Assembly: GCA_021463505.1 (NCBI GenBank)
Contig: JAJTYR010000018.1
Span: forward strand, 1-63,560
DNA length: 63,560 nucleotides
Direction: 5' to 3'
From: Burkholderiaceae bacterium
GTDB taxonomy: Bacteria > Pseudomonadota > Gammaproteobacteria > Burkholderiales > Burkholderiaceae_E
Part shown: positions 16,671 through 24,818 of the stretch, in pieces
Position numbering within the stretch: position 1 is the stretch's first letter
How the letters are laid out: every line of letters starts with the position of its first letter
The notes under the pieces: generated by a model
Told to the model about the DNA's origin: nothing
The model's database searches: none
The model's input: only the letters and a program-made list of their open reading frames with translations
Position numbers and translations under genes: made by a program

Positions 16671-17852
16671 ATGAAACTCACCAGGTTCGTGACGGTGGCG
16701 TGCGCCGCCCTGATGGCGCTGTGGTCGCCGGGTCCGGCGCAGGCCGAGACCCAGGGTGTGAGCGACACCGAGATCGTGCTCGGCACCGACCTCGACCTCA
16801 GCGGCCCGATCAACTTCTGGGGCCTGCCGGCGAAGAACGGCATGGAGCTGGCGGTCGAGGAGATCAACGCCGCCGGCGGCATCCACGGCCGCAGGTTGCG
16901 ACTGGTGGTCGAGGACATGGGCTACGATCCCAGGAAGGCGGTGCTCGTCACCGAGAAGCTGCTGACCCGCGATCGCGTCTTCGCCGTCGTCGGGGCGATG
17001 GGTACCGTGACGACCGCGGCGACGATGCCGCTGGTGCTCAAGCGCGGGGTGCCACACCTGTTCCCGATTTCGCCGGCCGAGATGTTCGCGCTGCCGTTCA
17101 ACCGGCTCAAGTTCGCATATTTCGTTCCCTACTACGACGACGTGCGCACGAATCTCAGGTATCTCGTCGCGAATCGGCAGTTGAGGCGCATTGGCGTGCT
17201 CTACCAGGATGACGACTTCGGTGCCGAGATCCTGCGCGCCGTGCAGGACCAGTTGAAGGAAACCGGCCTGGAGCCGGTGTCGACGCAGAGCTTCAAGCGC
17301 GGCGCCACCGACTTCTCGACCCAGATCGCACGCCTCAAGGCCGACGGGGCCGATCTGGTGGTGATGGGCACCGTGGTGCGTGAGACTGTCGGCGCAATGA
17401 CCGCAGCGCGCAACCTCGGCTGGAGCCCGGGTTTCCTGGTCAGTCAGGCCGGCTACTCGCTGGCGGTAGCTGCGCTGGGCAAGGACGTGGTCGAGGGGCT
17501 CTATGCCGGCGTGATGACGCCGCTGCCCTATGCGGACACCGCGTCGCCCCAGGTGCAGGACTGGATGAAGCGCTACAAGGCCAGGTTCAACCAGGAACCG
17601 ACGATCGAGGCCGTGGTGGGGTACCTCGTGCTCACGACCACCGCGATGGGCATCACCAATGCCGGCCGCGAGCTGACGGTCGACTCGCTCGTCGCCGGGC
17701 TCGAGCGCATCCGCGAGTATCGCAACATCTTCGGCACTGCGCCGATTTCGTTCTCGTCGACGGATCATCTGGCCTCGCGGCGCACTTCGCTGGCGCAGAT
17801 CCGGAGCGGGCGCTGGGTGATGCTGACCGAATCCATGCATTACAGGGACTGA
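16671..17852 (+). CDS. periplasmic binding protein of the liv-type ABC transporter
   Basis: A 393-residue type I periplasmic-binding protein. The signal peptide is MKLTRFVTVACAALMALWSP ending AQA before ETQGVSD (cut near residue 25). The mature part has TEIVLGTDLDLSGPINFWG, ELAVEEINAAGGIHGRRLRL, TRDRVFAVVGAMGTVTT and LGWSPGFLVSQAGYS. It gathers the ligand in the periplasm for LivHMGF. ATG 16671 follows AAGAGGAGCAG. It ends the operon and is convergent with the next ligase gene across 45 nt. The ligand is unknown; the cluster context points to a carboxylate instead of an amino acid. Confidence 0.92.
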   Translation: MKLTRFVTVACAALMALWSPGPAQAETQGVSDTEIVLGTDLDLSGPINFWGLPAKNGMELAVEEINAAGGIHGRRLRLVVEDMGYDPRKAVLVTEKLLTRDRVFAVVGAMGTVTTAATMPLVLKRGVPHLFPISPAEMFALPFNRLKFAYFVPYYDDVRTNLRYLVANRQLRRIGVLYQDDDFGAEILRAVQDQLKETGLEPVSTQSFKRGATDFSTQIARLKADGADLVVMGTVVRETVGAMTAARNLGWSPGFLVSQAGYSLAVAALGKDVVEGLYAGVMTPLPYADTASPQVQDWMKRYKARFNQEPTIEAVVGYLVLTTTAMGITNAGRELTVDSLVAGLERIREYRNIFGTAPISFSSTDHLASRRTSLAQIRSGRWVMLTESMHYRD

Positions 17853-17897
17853 GCCGGCGGATGCAACCTGTGTGTACCCGTGCGCCGCGCGTGATCC

Positions 17898-19451
17898 TCA
17901 CCCGGCGCCGTGAACCTGTCGCCCATGCCCGGTCCAGTAGGGCTCGCGCAGCACGCGGCGGATGATCTTGCCCACCGGCGTTTTGGGCAGCGCATCGACG
18001 AAGTGCACCGCCTTGGGTACCTTGAAGTACGTGACGCGCTCCCTGACGAAGGCGATCAGCTCGGCCTCGCTGACCTTGGCGTCGGGCCGCAGCACGACCG
18101 AGGCGTGCACCGCCTCGCCCCACTTGTCGTCGGGTACGGCGAAGACGCCGCTTTCGGCGACTGCCGGATGCGCGGCGAGCGCGTGCTCGACTTCGGCCGG
18201 ATAGACGTTGTAGCCGCCGCTGATGATCATGTCCTCCTTGCGGTCGGCCAGGTACATGTAGCCGTCGCTCTCCATGCGCCCGAGGTCGCCGGTGAGGAGC
18301 CAACCGCCTTTCAGGCGTCGCGCGTCGAGCTGCGGGTTCTTCCAGAAGCCCGGCGTCATCCAGGGCGCGCAGATGCAGATCTCGCCCACCTCGCCCGGCG
18401 CGCAGGGTTCGCCGTCTTCGCCGCGGATCATCACTTGCGCGCTGGCGAACTCGCGCCCGACCGAGGTCAGCCGCGAGGGGTTTTCGGCCAGCGCCTGCGT
18501 GTGCTCGGCCGGCCCCATGTACGTGCACAGGCCGTAGGCCTCGGTCTGGCCGAAGCCGGTGTTGAGCACCGGGCCGAAGCGCTTGATCGCGCGCTCCACG
18601 AGCGTCGGCGCCGCCGGGGCGGCGGCGTAGACGATGTTGCGCAGGCTGGAGAGGTCGGCGCTCTCGATCGCCGGGTCATCGAGCAGCATGCGCAGGAAGG
18701 TCGGCACGCCGAGCATGAAGGTGATGCGGTGGCGGGCGATCACCTCGATCACCGGCTTCGGCGATGGGTCGCGCAGGATGACCAGCGCTGCACCGCCGAT
18801 CCACGCGCTGTCCATCGCACGCGCGCAGAAGTGACTGAGCGCAAGCTGGCCGAGTACACGGTCCCCGGGCCGGTGCGCGAAGGTCGTGGCCCAGAAGTTC
18901 ATCGCTGCCGATACCGACGCGAAGCTGTGCGTGACGCCCTTGGGCTGCCCGGTGGTGCCCGAGGTGTAGAGGATCTGCGCCAGCGTCTCGGGTGGGCGGT
19001 CGAAGGCAGGCAGCGTGACGGGTGCGCCGGCGCCGGCCAGCAGGTCGGCGGAGTCTGCGAAGGCGCCGAGGCCGAGCGCTTCCTGTGGGCTCGGCGCGAT
19101 GGCACGCGCGCGTCCGAGGTGCTCGGGCGCGAGCGCGAGCACGAAGCGTGCGTCGCTGTCGGCGACGATGTAGCGGTGTTCGCGCTCGGTCAGCGCGCCC
19201 AGCATCGGGCACAGCACGCCGCCGGCGCGCGCGATGGCGATGACCGCGATCACGAACTCGAGGCTGTTGTACTGGATGACGGCCACCCGTTCGCCGACTT
19301 GCAGACCGCGTGCGATCAGTGCTGCGGCGACGCCGCTGGCCCTGGCGTCGAGCTCGGCGAAGCTCAGCTGCCGCTCGCCGTCGATGGCAGCCACGAGGTT
19401 CGGCCAGTACCGTGCGGCACGCGCGGGGTAATGGGAATAGGGATGCTTCAT
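17898..19451 (-). CDS. acyl-CoA ligase (AMP-forming), cyclohexanecarboxylate/aryl-type
   Basis: A 517-residue ANL ligase. It carries AQILYTSGTTGQPKGVTHS, LGVPTFLRMLLDDPAI, NTGFGQTEAYGLC (variant of YGxTE with F), LTGDLGRMESDGYMYLADRKEDMIISGGYNVYPAEVE and the catalytic lysine in KTPVGKIIRRVLREPYW. The FGQTE motif is seen in several aryl- and cyclic-acid ligases. Its ATG overlaps the citrate-synthase-like stop by 4 nt. It is the last gene of the minus-strand operon thiolase-like, OB-fold, CS-like, ligase. It probably starts or re-enters the pathway by making an acyl-CoA. Confidence 0.92.
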   Translation of the reverse strand: MKHPYSHYPARAARYWPNLVAAIDGERQLSFAELDARASGVAAALIARGLQVGERVAVIQYNSLEFVIAVIAIARAGGVLCPMLGALTEREHRYIVADSDARFVLALAPEHLGRARAIAPSPQEALGLGAFADSADLLAGAGAPVTLPAFDRPPETLAQILYTSGTTGQPKGVTHSFASVSAAMNFWATTFAHRPGDRVLGQLALSHFCARAMDSAWIGGAALVILRDPSPKPVIEVIARHRITFMLGVPTFLRMLLDDPAIESADLSSLRNIVYAAAPAAPTLVERAIKRFGPVLNTGFGQTEAYGLCTYMGPAEHTQALAENPSRLTSVGREFASAQVMIRGEDGEPCAPGEVGEICICAPWMTPGFWKNPQLDARRLKGGWLLTGDLGRMESDGYMYLADRKEDMIISGGYNVYPAEVEHALAAHPAVAESGVFAVPDDKWGEAVHASVVLRPDAKVSEAELIAFVRERVTYFKVPKAVHFVDALPKTPVGKIIRRVLREPYWTGHGRQVHGAG

Positions 19452-20302
19452 GCTCCGTTCCTCCGATCCGGGATATGGCGTTCCTCGGGCCCGTCGTAGC
19501 GGGCGCCGAGCGCGTCGGGAATGATCCTGAGCGGCACGCCGTCACGGATTTCCTCGGTGACGTGGGCCAGCAGGGCCATGCCGTAACCGAGCGCGCCGAG
19601 CCCGCCGATGACGAGCGGATCGAAGCCGAGATCGGCCAGCACGGCGCCGAGGGCACCGGCCAGGTTGATCGGGATGGTGCGTCCCTTGGCCGCGGCCAGA
19701 TGCGCCTCGACGGCGTCGAGCATCCGCCCGTGCCCGCCCCAGCCGTCGAGCCTTTGCGCCAGGCGCCGCACGGTGACGGCACGCGGCTCGGCCGACTTGT
19801 GCATCGGATGACCGAACCCCGGCACGCGGCCGCGTCGCTCGGTCCAGACCTGCAGGACCCGCGCGCAGGTCTCGGCTTGCGGCAGCTGCCAGCCGACCGC
19901 CTCGATCAGCATCTCGGCCGGCTCCTGCGGCGATCCGGTCACGGAGCCGGATGCCAGCATGCCGCTGGCCAGCGCCGGCACTGGCGAGTCCGGGAACGCA
20001 GACGCGGTGAAGCGCGCGGCGCCGACGGCGGCGCTGATGAACTGCTGGTCGACGCCGCTGCGCAGCACGAGGTCGAACAGCGCGGTCTGGCGCGCATCCG
20101 GCAATTCGCCCGACAACACCAGATACGCGACCTCGGTGTAGCTGAGTCGTTCGATGATCTCCTCGACCGGGTAGCCGCGCACCAGGATGCGACCGTGGCC
20201 GGCGCAGCTGATCGCGGTGGTCCAGTAGTCGCTCCAGTCGTCCGAGGCGAAGAATTCGCCGATGTTGTGGCGCCGCGGGCGCGGCGCGCGGGGTTCGCTC
20301 AT
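19448..20302 (-). CDS. citrate-synthase-fold protein, citryl-CoA lyase-like, with altered active site
   Basis: A 284-residue protein of the short citrate synthase / citryl-CoA lyase type. It has ILVRGYPVEEIIERLSYTEVAYLVLSGELP, ASGMLASGS and the second active-site region VPGFGHPMHKSAEPRAVTVR with its His. The first catalytic region, normally D-H-G/E, reads SGVDQQFISAAVG without His, and the Asp region, normally N-V-D-G, reads PINLAGALGAVLADLGF. Two of the three classical catalytic residues therefore seem replaced. It may still bind acyl-CoA and cleave or form a C-C bond differently. It overlaps its neighbours by 4 nt on each side. Confidence 0.82.
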   Translation of the reverse strand: MSEPRAPRPRRHNIGEFFASDDWSDYWTTAISCAGHGRILVRGYPVEEIIERLSYTEVAYLVLSGELPDARQTALFDLVLRSGVDQQFISAAVGAARFTASAFPDSPVPALASGMLASGSVTGSPQEPAEMLIEAVGWQLPQAETCARVLQVWTERRGRVPGFGHPMHKSAEPRAVTVRRLAQRLDGWGGHGRMLDAVEAHLAAAKGRTIPINLAGALGAVLADLGFDPLVIGGLGALGYGMALLAHVTEEIRDGVPLRIIPDALGARYDGPEERHIPDRRNGA

Positions 20303-20712
20303 TGCTTCGATCCTCGGTTGTCAGTGGCAGTGGCAGGGCAGGCGGCAGTCGCCTCCGGCACGAACACGGGCAGCCAGCGCTCGCCGCGCGCCTCGAAGCG
20401 GACGCGCACCGCCATGCCGATGCGTACGGCCTCGGGCGGGCAGTCGACGATGCTGGAGATCATCCGCGGTCCTTCAGGCAACGCGACGAGTGCGATGACG
20501 TAAGGTGCGGGGAAGTCGGGGTGATACTGCTGGCGATAGACCGTGAAGGTCGCCACTTCGCCCAGGCCCGTCAGCGCCCGCTTGTCCAGCCTGTCGGACC
20601 AGCAGCGCGGGCACACCGGGCCGAAGGGCAGGAAGAGGTGACCGCAGGCATGGCACTGCGCCGCCTCGAGATGCCGCGCGGCAGCCGCAGCGATGTCGGA
20701 TGCGCGGCGCAT
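20299..20712 (-). CDS. DUF35 zinc-ribbon/OB-fold protein (acyl-CoA-binding partner)
   Basis: A 137-residue protein. The rubredoxin-like zinc ribbon has CHACGHLFLPFGPVCPRC (four Cys, about 20-37), followed by the OB-fold GEVATFTVYRQQYHPDF, PYVIALVALPEGPRMISSIVDC and RIGMAVRVRFEARGERWLPVF. DUF35 proteins pair with thiolase-like enzymes; the ChsH2 DUF35 domain is needed by the Ltp2 retro-aldolase in steroid breakdown. It starts 2 nt after the thiolase-like stop, so the two are very probably one complex. Confidence 0.88.
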   Translation of the reverse strand: MRRASDIAAAAARHLEAAQCHACGHLFLPFGPVCPRCWSDRLDKRALTGLGEVATFTVYRQQYHPDFPAPYVIALVALPEGPRMISSIVDCPPEAVRIGMAVRVRFEARGERWLPVFVPEATAACPATATDNRGSKQ

Positions 20713-20714
20713 CG

Positions 20715-21845
20715 TCAGCGCCCCAGGAGCAGCGTCGCGTGGCTGTTCATGCCCAGCCCATGGCCGGTGACCAGTGCCACCTGGGCGTTCGGCACCTGGC
20801 GCTCGCCGGCATCGCCGCGCAACTGACGTACCGCCTCGATGACGTGCAGCATGCCGCCACCGTATCCTTCGGCGAGCAGCCCGCCGCTGGGGTTCACCGC
20901 CAGCGCACCGCCCGGCGCGATCCTTCCGCCAGTGACGAAATCGCCCGCTTCACCCGGTGCGCAGAACCCGTAAGCCTCGAGCTGCATGAGCACCACGATC
21001 GTGAAGCAGTCATAGAGCATGGCGACGTCGATATCGGCGGCAGTGAGGCCGGCGCGTTCGAGCGCACGCGGGCCGCAGCGTGCGGCAGGCAGCGTGTCGA
21101 AATGCGTCGGGTTCGAGTAGGTGCCCAGGCTGTGCGCCTGGCCCATGCCGAGGATGCGCACCGGGCCGTGGCGCATGTCCGGCATCCGGTCTGCGGCGCA
21201 GACGACGACTGCTGCCGCACCGTCGGAGACCAGGCAGCAGTCGGCGCGACGCAGCGGCTCCACCAGCATGCGCGATGCGAAATAGCCGGCCATGTCGAGC
21301 GGCGTCTTCGATTGTGCGTGCGGGTTGCGGCCGGCATGCGCGCGCGCCGCGATGGCGACTTCGGCCAGGGCCTCGGGGCGCGTGCCGTGCAGCGCCATGT
21401 GTCGTTGCGCGGCCAGTGCGTGCAGGCCCGCGGCGCCGAAGAAGCCGAAGGCTGCTTCTTCGCCGCGCCCGTAGGCGTACGACCCGGCGCTCGACAGTGC
21501 GGTGTCGCCGTAGATGCACAGACACGCCGAGCACAGCCGGGCCTCGATCGCCATCGCCGCGCGTTGAATGCTGCCGACGCTGGATGCGCCGCCGAGGATC
21601 TCGGTGGCGGCAAAATCCGGGTCGAGTCCGAGCGCGCGGCCGAGTCGCAGGTAATGCGGTTCGATACCCTGCAGCACGCCCTGTGACACGCCGGGATCGG
21701 TGATCAGACCGTCGATGTCCCGCGGCGCGAAGCCGGCGTCCTCCACCGCCAGCCGCGCTGCCTGCGCTTCCAGTTCGAGCGCACTGCGGCCGTCGAGGCG
21801 GCCGAAGGCCGTATGTCCGGTGCCTGCGATGGCGACTCGATTCAC
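20715..21845 (-). CDS. SCP-x/Ltp-type thiolase-like enzyme
   Basis: A 376-residue thiolase-fold protein: VAIAGTGHTAFGRLDGRS, EILGGASSVGSIQRAAMAIEA, LVSDGAAAVVVCAADR, AMLYDCFTIVVLMQLEAYGFC and NPSGGLLAEGYGGGMLHVIEAVRQLRG. The nucleophilic Cys expected in the GGASSVG region is absent, and the N-x-H-GG motif reads NPSGG. This fits the DUF35-dependent aldolase-like branch (Ltp2 type) better than a true ketothiolase. The GTG at 21845 (VNRVAIAG) is the start; extension to 22004 would cross the operator. First gene of the minus operon. Confidence 0.85.
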   Translation of the reverse strand: MNRVAIAGTGHTAFGRLDGRSALELEAQAARLAVEDAGFAPRDIDGLITDPGVSQGVLQGIEPHYLRLGRALGLDPDFAATEILGGASSVGSIQRAAMAIEARLCSACLCIYGDTALSSAGSYAYGRGEEAAFGFFGAAGLHALAAQRHMALHGTRPEALAEVAIAARAHAGRNPHAQSKTPLDMAGYFASRMLVEPLRRADCCLVSDGAAAVVVCAADRMPDMRHGPVRILGMGQAHSLGTYSNPTHFDTLPAARCGPRALERAGLTAADIDVAMLYDCFTIVVLMQLEAYGFCAPGEAGDFVTGGRIAPGGALAVNPSGGLLAEGYGGGMLHVIEAVRQLRGDAGERQVPNAQVALVTGHGLGMNSHATLLLGR

Positions 21846-21939
21846 GGGTGCTCTTCGGCTCCCTGCGAAAGCGCGGACGGGCGCTTCGTGCGCAGCGGAG
21901 CAACGGATTTCGATGGCTGCGCCTGGCTGTGCCTGACTG

Positions 21940-21971
21940 TGCTTGATCAATACACGAAAACTGAGTATCGT
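21940..21971 (+). promoter_or_regulatory. promoter and operator copy upstream of acyl-CoA dehydrogenase
   Basis: TTGATC (21943-21948), 17 nt, then TATCGT (21966-21971) is a fair sigma-70 promoter pointing at the gene at 22016. The -35 sits in an imperfect palindrome GTGCTTGATCAATACAC. The element TTGAtCAATAC-2 nt-GAAAACTGAG matches the one at 11137-11159 at 20 of 23 positions. It lies in the 170-nt divergent region between the two catabolic operons. Repressor binding here would block the -35 box, consistent with TetR-type control. Confidence 0.6.
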
Positions 21972-22015
21972 TCGAACAAGCCCCGATTGCAAGCTGTTCG
22001 ACACTGGAGGCGGCG

Positions 22016-23161
22016 GTGGACTGGGACCGGAGCGACGAACAGGAAATGATTCGGCAGTCGCTGCGCGACTACGTGCGCGACAAGGTCACGCCCCACGTGC
22101 TGGCCTGGGAGGCCGCCGGCGAGGTGCCGCGCAGCCTGTTCACCGATCTCGCCGGGCTCGGCGTTCTCGGGGTGAGGCTCTCGACGGAATACGGCGGCGG
22201 TGGACAGGATTTCTGGTTCACCGTCGTGCTGCTCGAGGAGTTGATGCGCTGCGGCTCGATCGGCGTGCCGGTGTCGGTGATGGCGCACGCCGAGTTCGCC
22301 ACCATGCTGATCGACCGGTACGGGTCGCCCGCGCTGCGCGAGACCTTCGTGCGCGGTGCCGCCACGGGGCGCTTGATCGGTGCGCTCGGCGTGTCCGAAC
22401 CCGATGCCGGCAGCGACGTCGCCGCGCTGCGCACGCGCGCCGTGCGCGACGGCGACGAGTACGTCATCGACGGCTCCAAGCTCTATATCAGCAACGGCAC
22501 GATCGCCGACTACATCACCCTCGCCGTACGCACCGGCGGCCCCGGAGCGCACGGTATTTCGATGATCGTCGTACCCGGCGATTCCCGGGGCCTGCAGCGC
22601 CGCCGTCTGCGCAAGCTGGGCACCCACGCGGCAGACACCGCCGAGCTGTTCTTCGAAGGCTGTCGTGTGCCCGCCGCCAACCTGCTCGGCGCGGGCAACG
22701 ACGGTTTCGGCATGATCATGTCGGGTTTCGAGGGCGAGCGCCTCGTGCTCTCGGTGATGGCGTGCTCGCATGCGCGGCTGATGTTCGACGAGGCGCGCGA
22801 ATGGGGCCACAGCCGGCGCGCCTTCGGGCAGCCGCTGCTGGGCTTCCAGGTCTGGCAGCACCGGCTGGCCGACGTGCTCACGCGCATCGAGGCAGCCGAA
22901 GCCCTGACGCGGCGCGGCGTCGACCTGTACGTGCGCCGCCGCCCGGCCCAGTCCGAGATCTCGATGGCCAAGCTGTTCGCCACCGAGACGGCACGCTACA
23001 CGGCCGCCGAGTGCGCCCAGTTGCACGGCGGCCTGGGCTACATGGAGGAGTGCCTGACGGGGCGGCTGCATCGCGATGCGCTGGCGATGACGATCGGTGC
23101 CGGCTCGAGCGAGATCATGCGCGGGCTGATCGCCCGCGCCAACAACCTGGTGGCACGATGA
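22016..23161 (+). CDS. acyl-CoA dehydrogenase (isovaleryl-CoA dehydrogenase-like)
   Basis: A 381-residue FAD enzyme introducing an alpha,beta double bond into an acyl-CoA. Motifs: EYGGGGQDFWFTVVLLEELM, IGALGVSEPDAGSDVAALRT, DGSKLYISNGTIADY, ARQPFGQPL-like GHSRRAFGQPLLGFQ, LHGGLGYMEE and TIGAGSSEIMRGLIA. The catalytic Glu position in the last motif is Ala, but FEGERLVLSVMAC on helix G offers a Glu as in isovaleryl-CoA dehydrogenase. The GTG start at 22016 is 44 nt after the promoter -10. Its stop overlaps the crotonase start by 4 nt. Confidence 0.92.
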   Translation: MDWDRSDEQEMIRQSLRDYVRDKVTPHVLAWEAAGEVPRSLFTDLAGLGVLGVRLSTEYGGGGQDFWFTVVLLEELMRCGSIGVPVSVMAHAEFATMLIDRYGSPALRETFVRGAATGRLIGALGVSEPDAGSDVAALRTRAVRDGDEYVIDGSKLYISNGTIADYITLAVRTGGPGAHGISMIVVPGDSRGLQRRRLRKLGTHAADTAELFFEGCRVPAANLLGAGNDGFGMIMSGFEGERLVLSVMACSHARLMFDEAREWGHSRRAFGQPLLGFQVWQHRLADVLTRIEAAEALTRRGVDLYVRRRPAQSEISMAKLFATETARYTAAECAQLHGGLGYMEECLTGRLHRDALAMTIGAGSSEIMRGLIARANNLVAR

Positions 23162-23949
23162 GCCTGAAGCGGGAAACGCGCGACGGCGTGCTGATCCTGA
23201 CGATAGCCCGTCCGGCCGCACGCAATGCCCTCAACGCCGAGACGCAGCAGGCGCTCGTCGAAGAGTGGTTGCGCTTTCGCGACGACGACACGCTGCGCGT
23301 GGCGGTGCTCACAGGCGCCGGCGACGACGCCTTCTGCGCCGGCGCCGACCTGAAGGAACTGGCTGCCTTCTACCGCTCGATGACGCCGTTCGAGCGCCGC
23401 GAGCGTGGCGAGCGCGAACCCGGCCTGGGCGCAATCACGCGCAACTTCGATCCGCGCAAGCCGACCATCGCCGCCATCAATGGCGTCTGCCTCGCGGGCG
23501 GCCTCGAGCTCGCGCTGGCCTGCGACATCCGCGTCGCCGCCGAGCACGCGCGCTTCGGCCTGCCCGAGGTGTGTCGCGGCATCCTGCCCGGCGCCGGTGG
23601 CACGCAGCGGCTGCCGCGTGCACTGCCGGTGGGCGTGGCGCTGGAGATGATCCTGACCGGCGCGCCGATCGACGCCGGGTCCGCGCTGCGCTGGGGTCTG
23701 GTGAGCCACGTCGTGCCGCGAGCGGCGCTGCTCGACTGCGCGTTCCGGCTTGCCGCACTGATCGCCGCCAACGGGCCGCTCGCCGTGCGCGCTGCGCGCG
23801 AAGCGGTCTACCAGGGGCTCGCGCTGCCGATGGACGCCGCATTGCGGCTCGAGCAGTTTCTCGCCGAACCCTTGCGCCAGAGCGACGACGCCGCCGAGGG
23901 CGTACGCGCCTTCATCGAGAAACGGCGCCCCGACTTCGTCGGGCACTGA
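23158..23949 (+). CDS. enoyl-CoA hydratase (crotonase family) 1
   Basis: A 263-residue crotonase-fold enzyme, hydrating a 2-enoyl-CoA made by the dehydrogenase before it. It has LTGAGDDAFCAGADLKELA (oxyanion hole), NGVCLAGGLELALACDIRVAA with the first catalytic Glu, and LPEVCRGILPGAGGTQRLPR with the second Glu. Both hydratase glutamates are therefore present. The ATGA overlap with the upstream dehydrogenase shows coupling. Confidence 0.92.
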   Translation: MSLKRETRDGVLILTIARPAARNALNAETQQALVEEWLRFRDDDTLRVAVLTGAGDDAFCAGADLKELAAFYRSMTPFERRERGEREPGLGAITRNFDPRKPTIAAINGVCLAGGLELALACDIRVAAEHARFGLPEVCRGILPGAGGTQRLPRALPVGVALEMILTGAPIDAGSALRWGLVSHVVPRAALLDCAFRLAALIAANGPLAVRAAREAVYQGLALPMDAALRLEQFLAEPLRQSDDAAEGVRAFIEKRRPDFVGH

Positions 23950-23963
23950 AAGGAGCAGACCGC

Positions 23964-24818
23964 ATGGCAAGGCCGAAGATCGCGATCGACGCATGGGCGA
24001 CCTACATCTCGCCGGAGGGGGCGAAGAAATGGCCGCCCGAGTTCCTGCACATCTTTCGCAAGTACAGGTGCCCGCCCAACATGTTCGAGGGCGGGACGGT
24101 GGAGGCGATGCTGGCGGAAATGGACGCTGCGGGCGTCGATCGCATCGTGCTCTCCGCCTTCTTCTACGGCGGGCAGTGGGTGCTGAGCAACGAGGAGGTG
24201 GCAGGAATGGTGCGCGAGCGTCCCGAGCGCTTCATCGGCGCGGGCACCGTGAACATCATGCAGAAGCCGATGCAGGTGGTGCGCGAAGTCGACTACCTGG
24301 TGAAGGAGCTCGGACTGCGCTGTCTACGCCTGGAGCCGTACATGTACGGCGACGGCATGACCGGGCTGCCGCCGAACGACAAGCGTTACTGGCCCGTTTA
24401 CATGCGCTGCAGCGAGCTGGGCGTCGCGGTGGCGATCCAGGTCGGCCACACCGGGCCGCTGCTGCCCTCCGAGTGCGGCCGCCCGATCTACCTCGACGAG
24501 GTGGCGCTGTCGTTCCCGGATCTCGCCATCCTCGGCTGCCATGTCGGCCAACCCTGGCACGAAGAGATGATGGTCCTCGCCTGGAAGCACCCCAACGTCT
24601 ACCTCGAAACCTCGGCGCGTGGACCGCGTCAGTGGCCCGAATCGCTGGTCGACTTCGCCAGGGGCTGGGGCCAGGACAAGGTGATCTGGGCCACCGACTA
24701 CCCGCTGCTCGGCTTCGACCGCACGCTGAGCGAGCTCGAGGCGCTCGGCGTCGACGACAAGGTCTACCGCAAGATCGTGCGCGACAATCTGCTGCGGGCG
24801 CTGAGGCTCGATCTGTGA
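23964..24818 (+). CDS. amidohydrolase-2 family protein without the HxH motif
   Basis: A 284-residue TIM-barrel protein of the ACMSD/gamma-resorcylate decarboxylase-type amidohydrolases. The strand-1 metal motif, normally D-x-H-x-H, reads IAIDAWATYIS. Retained elements are VAIQVGHTGPL, LAILGCHVGQPWHEEM and the strand-8 VIWATDYPLLGFDRT with its Asp. It probably has an altered or absent metal site. Hydrolase, decarboxylase and lyase activities are all known in the family. ATG 23964 follows AAAGGAG, and its stop overlaps the hotdog gene by 4 nt. The role in the pathway is open. Confidence 0.85.
   Translation: MARPKIAIDAWATYISPEGAKKWPPEFLHIFRKYRCPPNMFEGGTVEAMLAEMDAAGVDRIVLSAFFYGGQWVLSNEEVAGMVRERPERFIGAGTVNIMQKPMQVVREVDYLVKELGLRCLRLEPYMYGDGMTGLPPNDKRYWPVYMRCSELGVAVAIQVGHTGPLLPSECGRPIYLDEVALSFPDLAILGCHVGQPWHEEMMVLAWKHPNVYLETSARGPRQWPESLVDFARGWGQDKVIWATDYPLLGFDRTLSELEALGVDDKVYRKIVRDNLLRALRLDL

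Noticed and set aside
17853..17897. Terminator between the binding protein and the convergent CoA ligase
   Set aside because: Only a weak GC-rich pairing (GCCGGCGG with CCGGCGCC) without loop symmetry or a U-tract is visible.
22016..23161. First acyl-CoA dehydrogenase as inactive because of GAGSSE instead of GEGTSE
   Set aside because: Isovaleryl-CoA dehydrogenase-type enzymes carry the catalytic Glu on helix G, and FEGERLVL supplies one here, so loss of activity is not implied.
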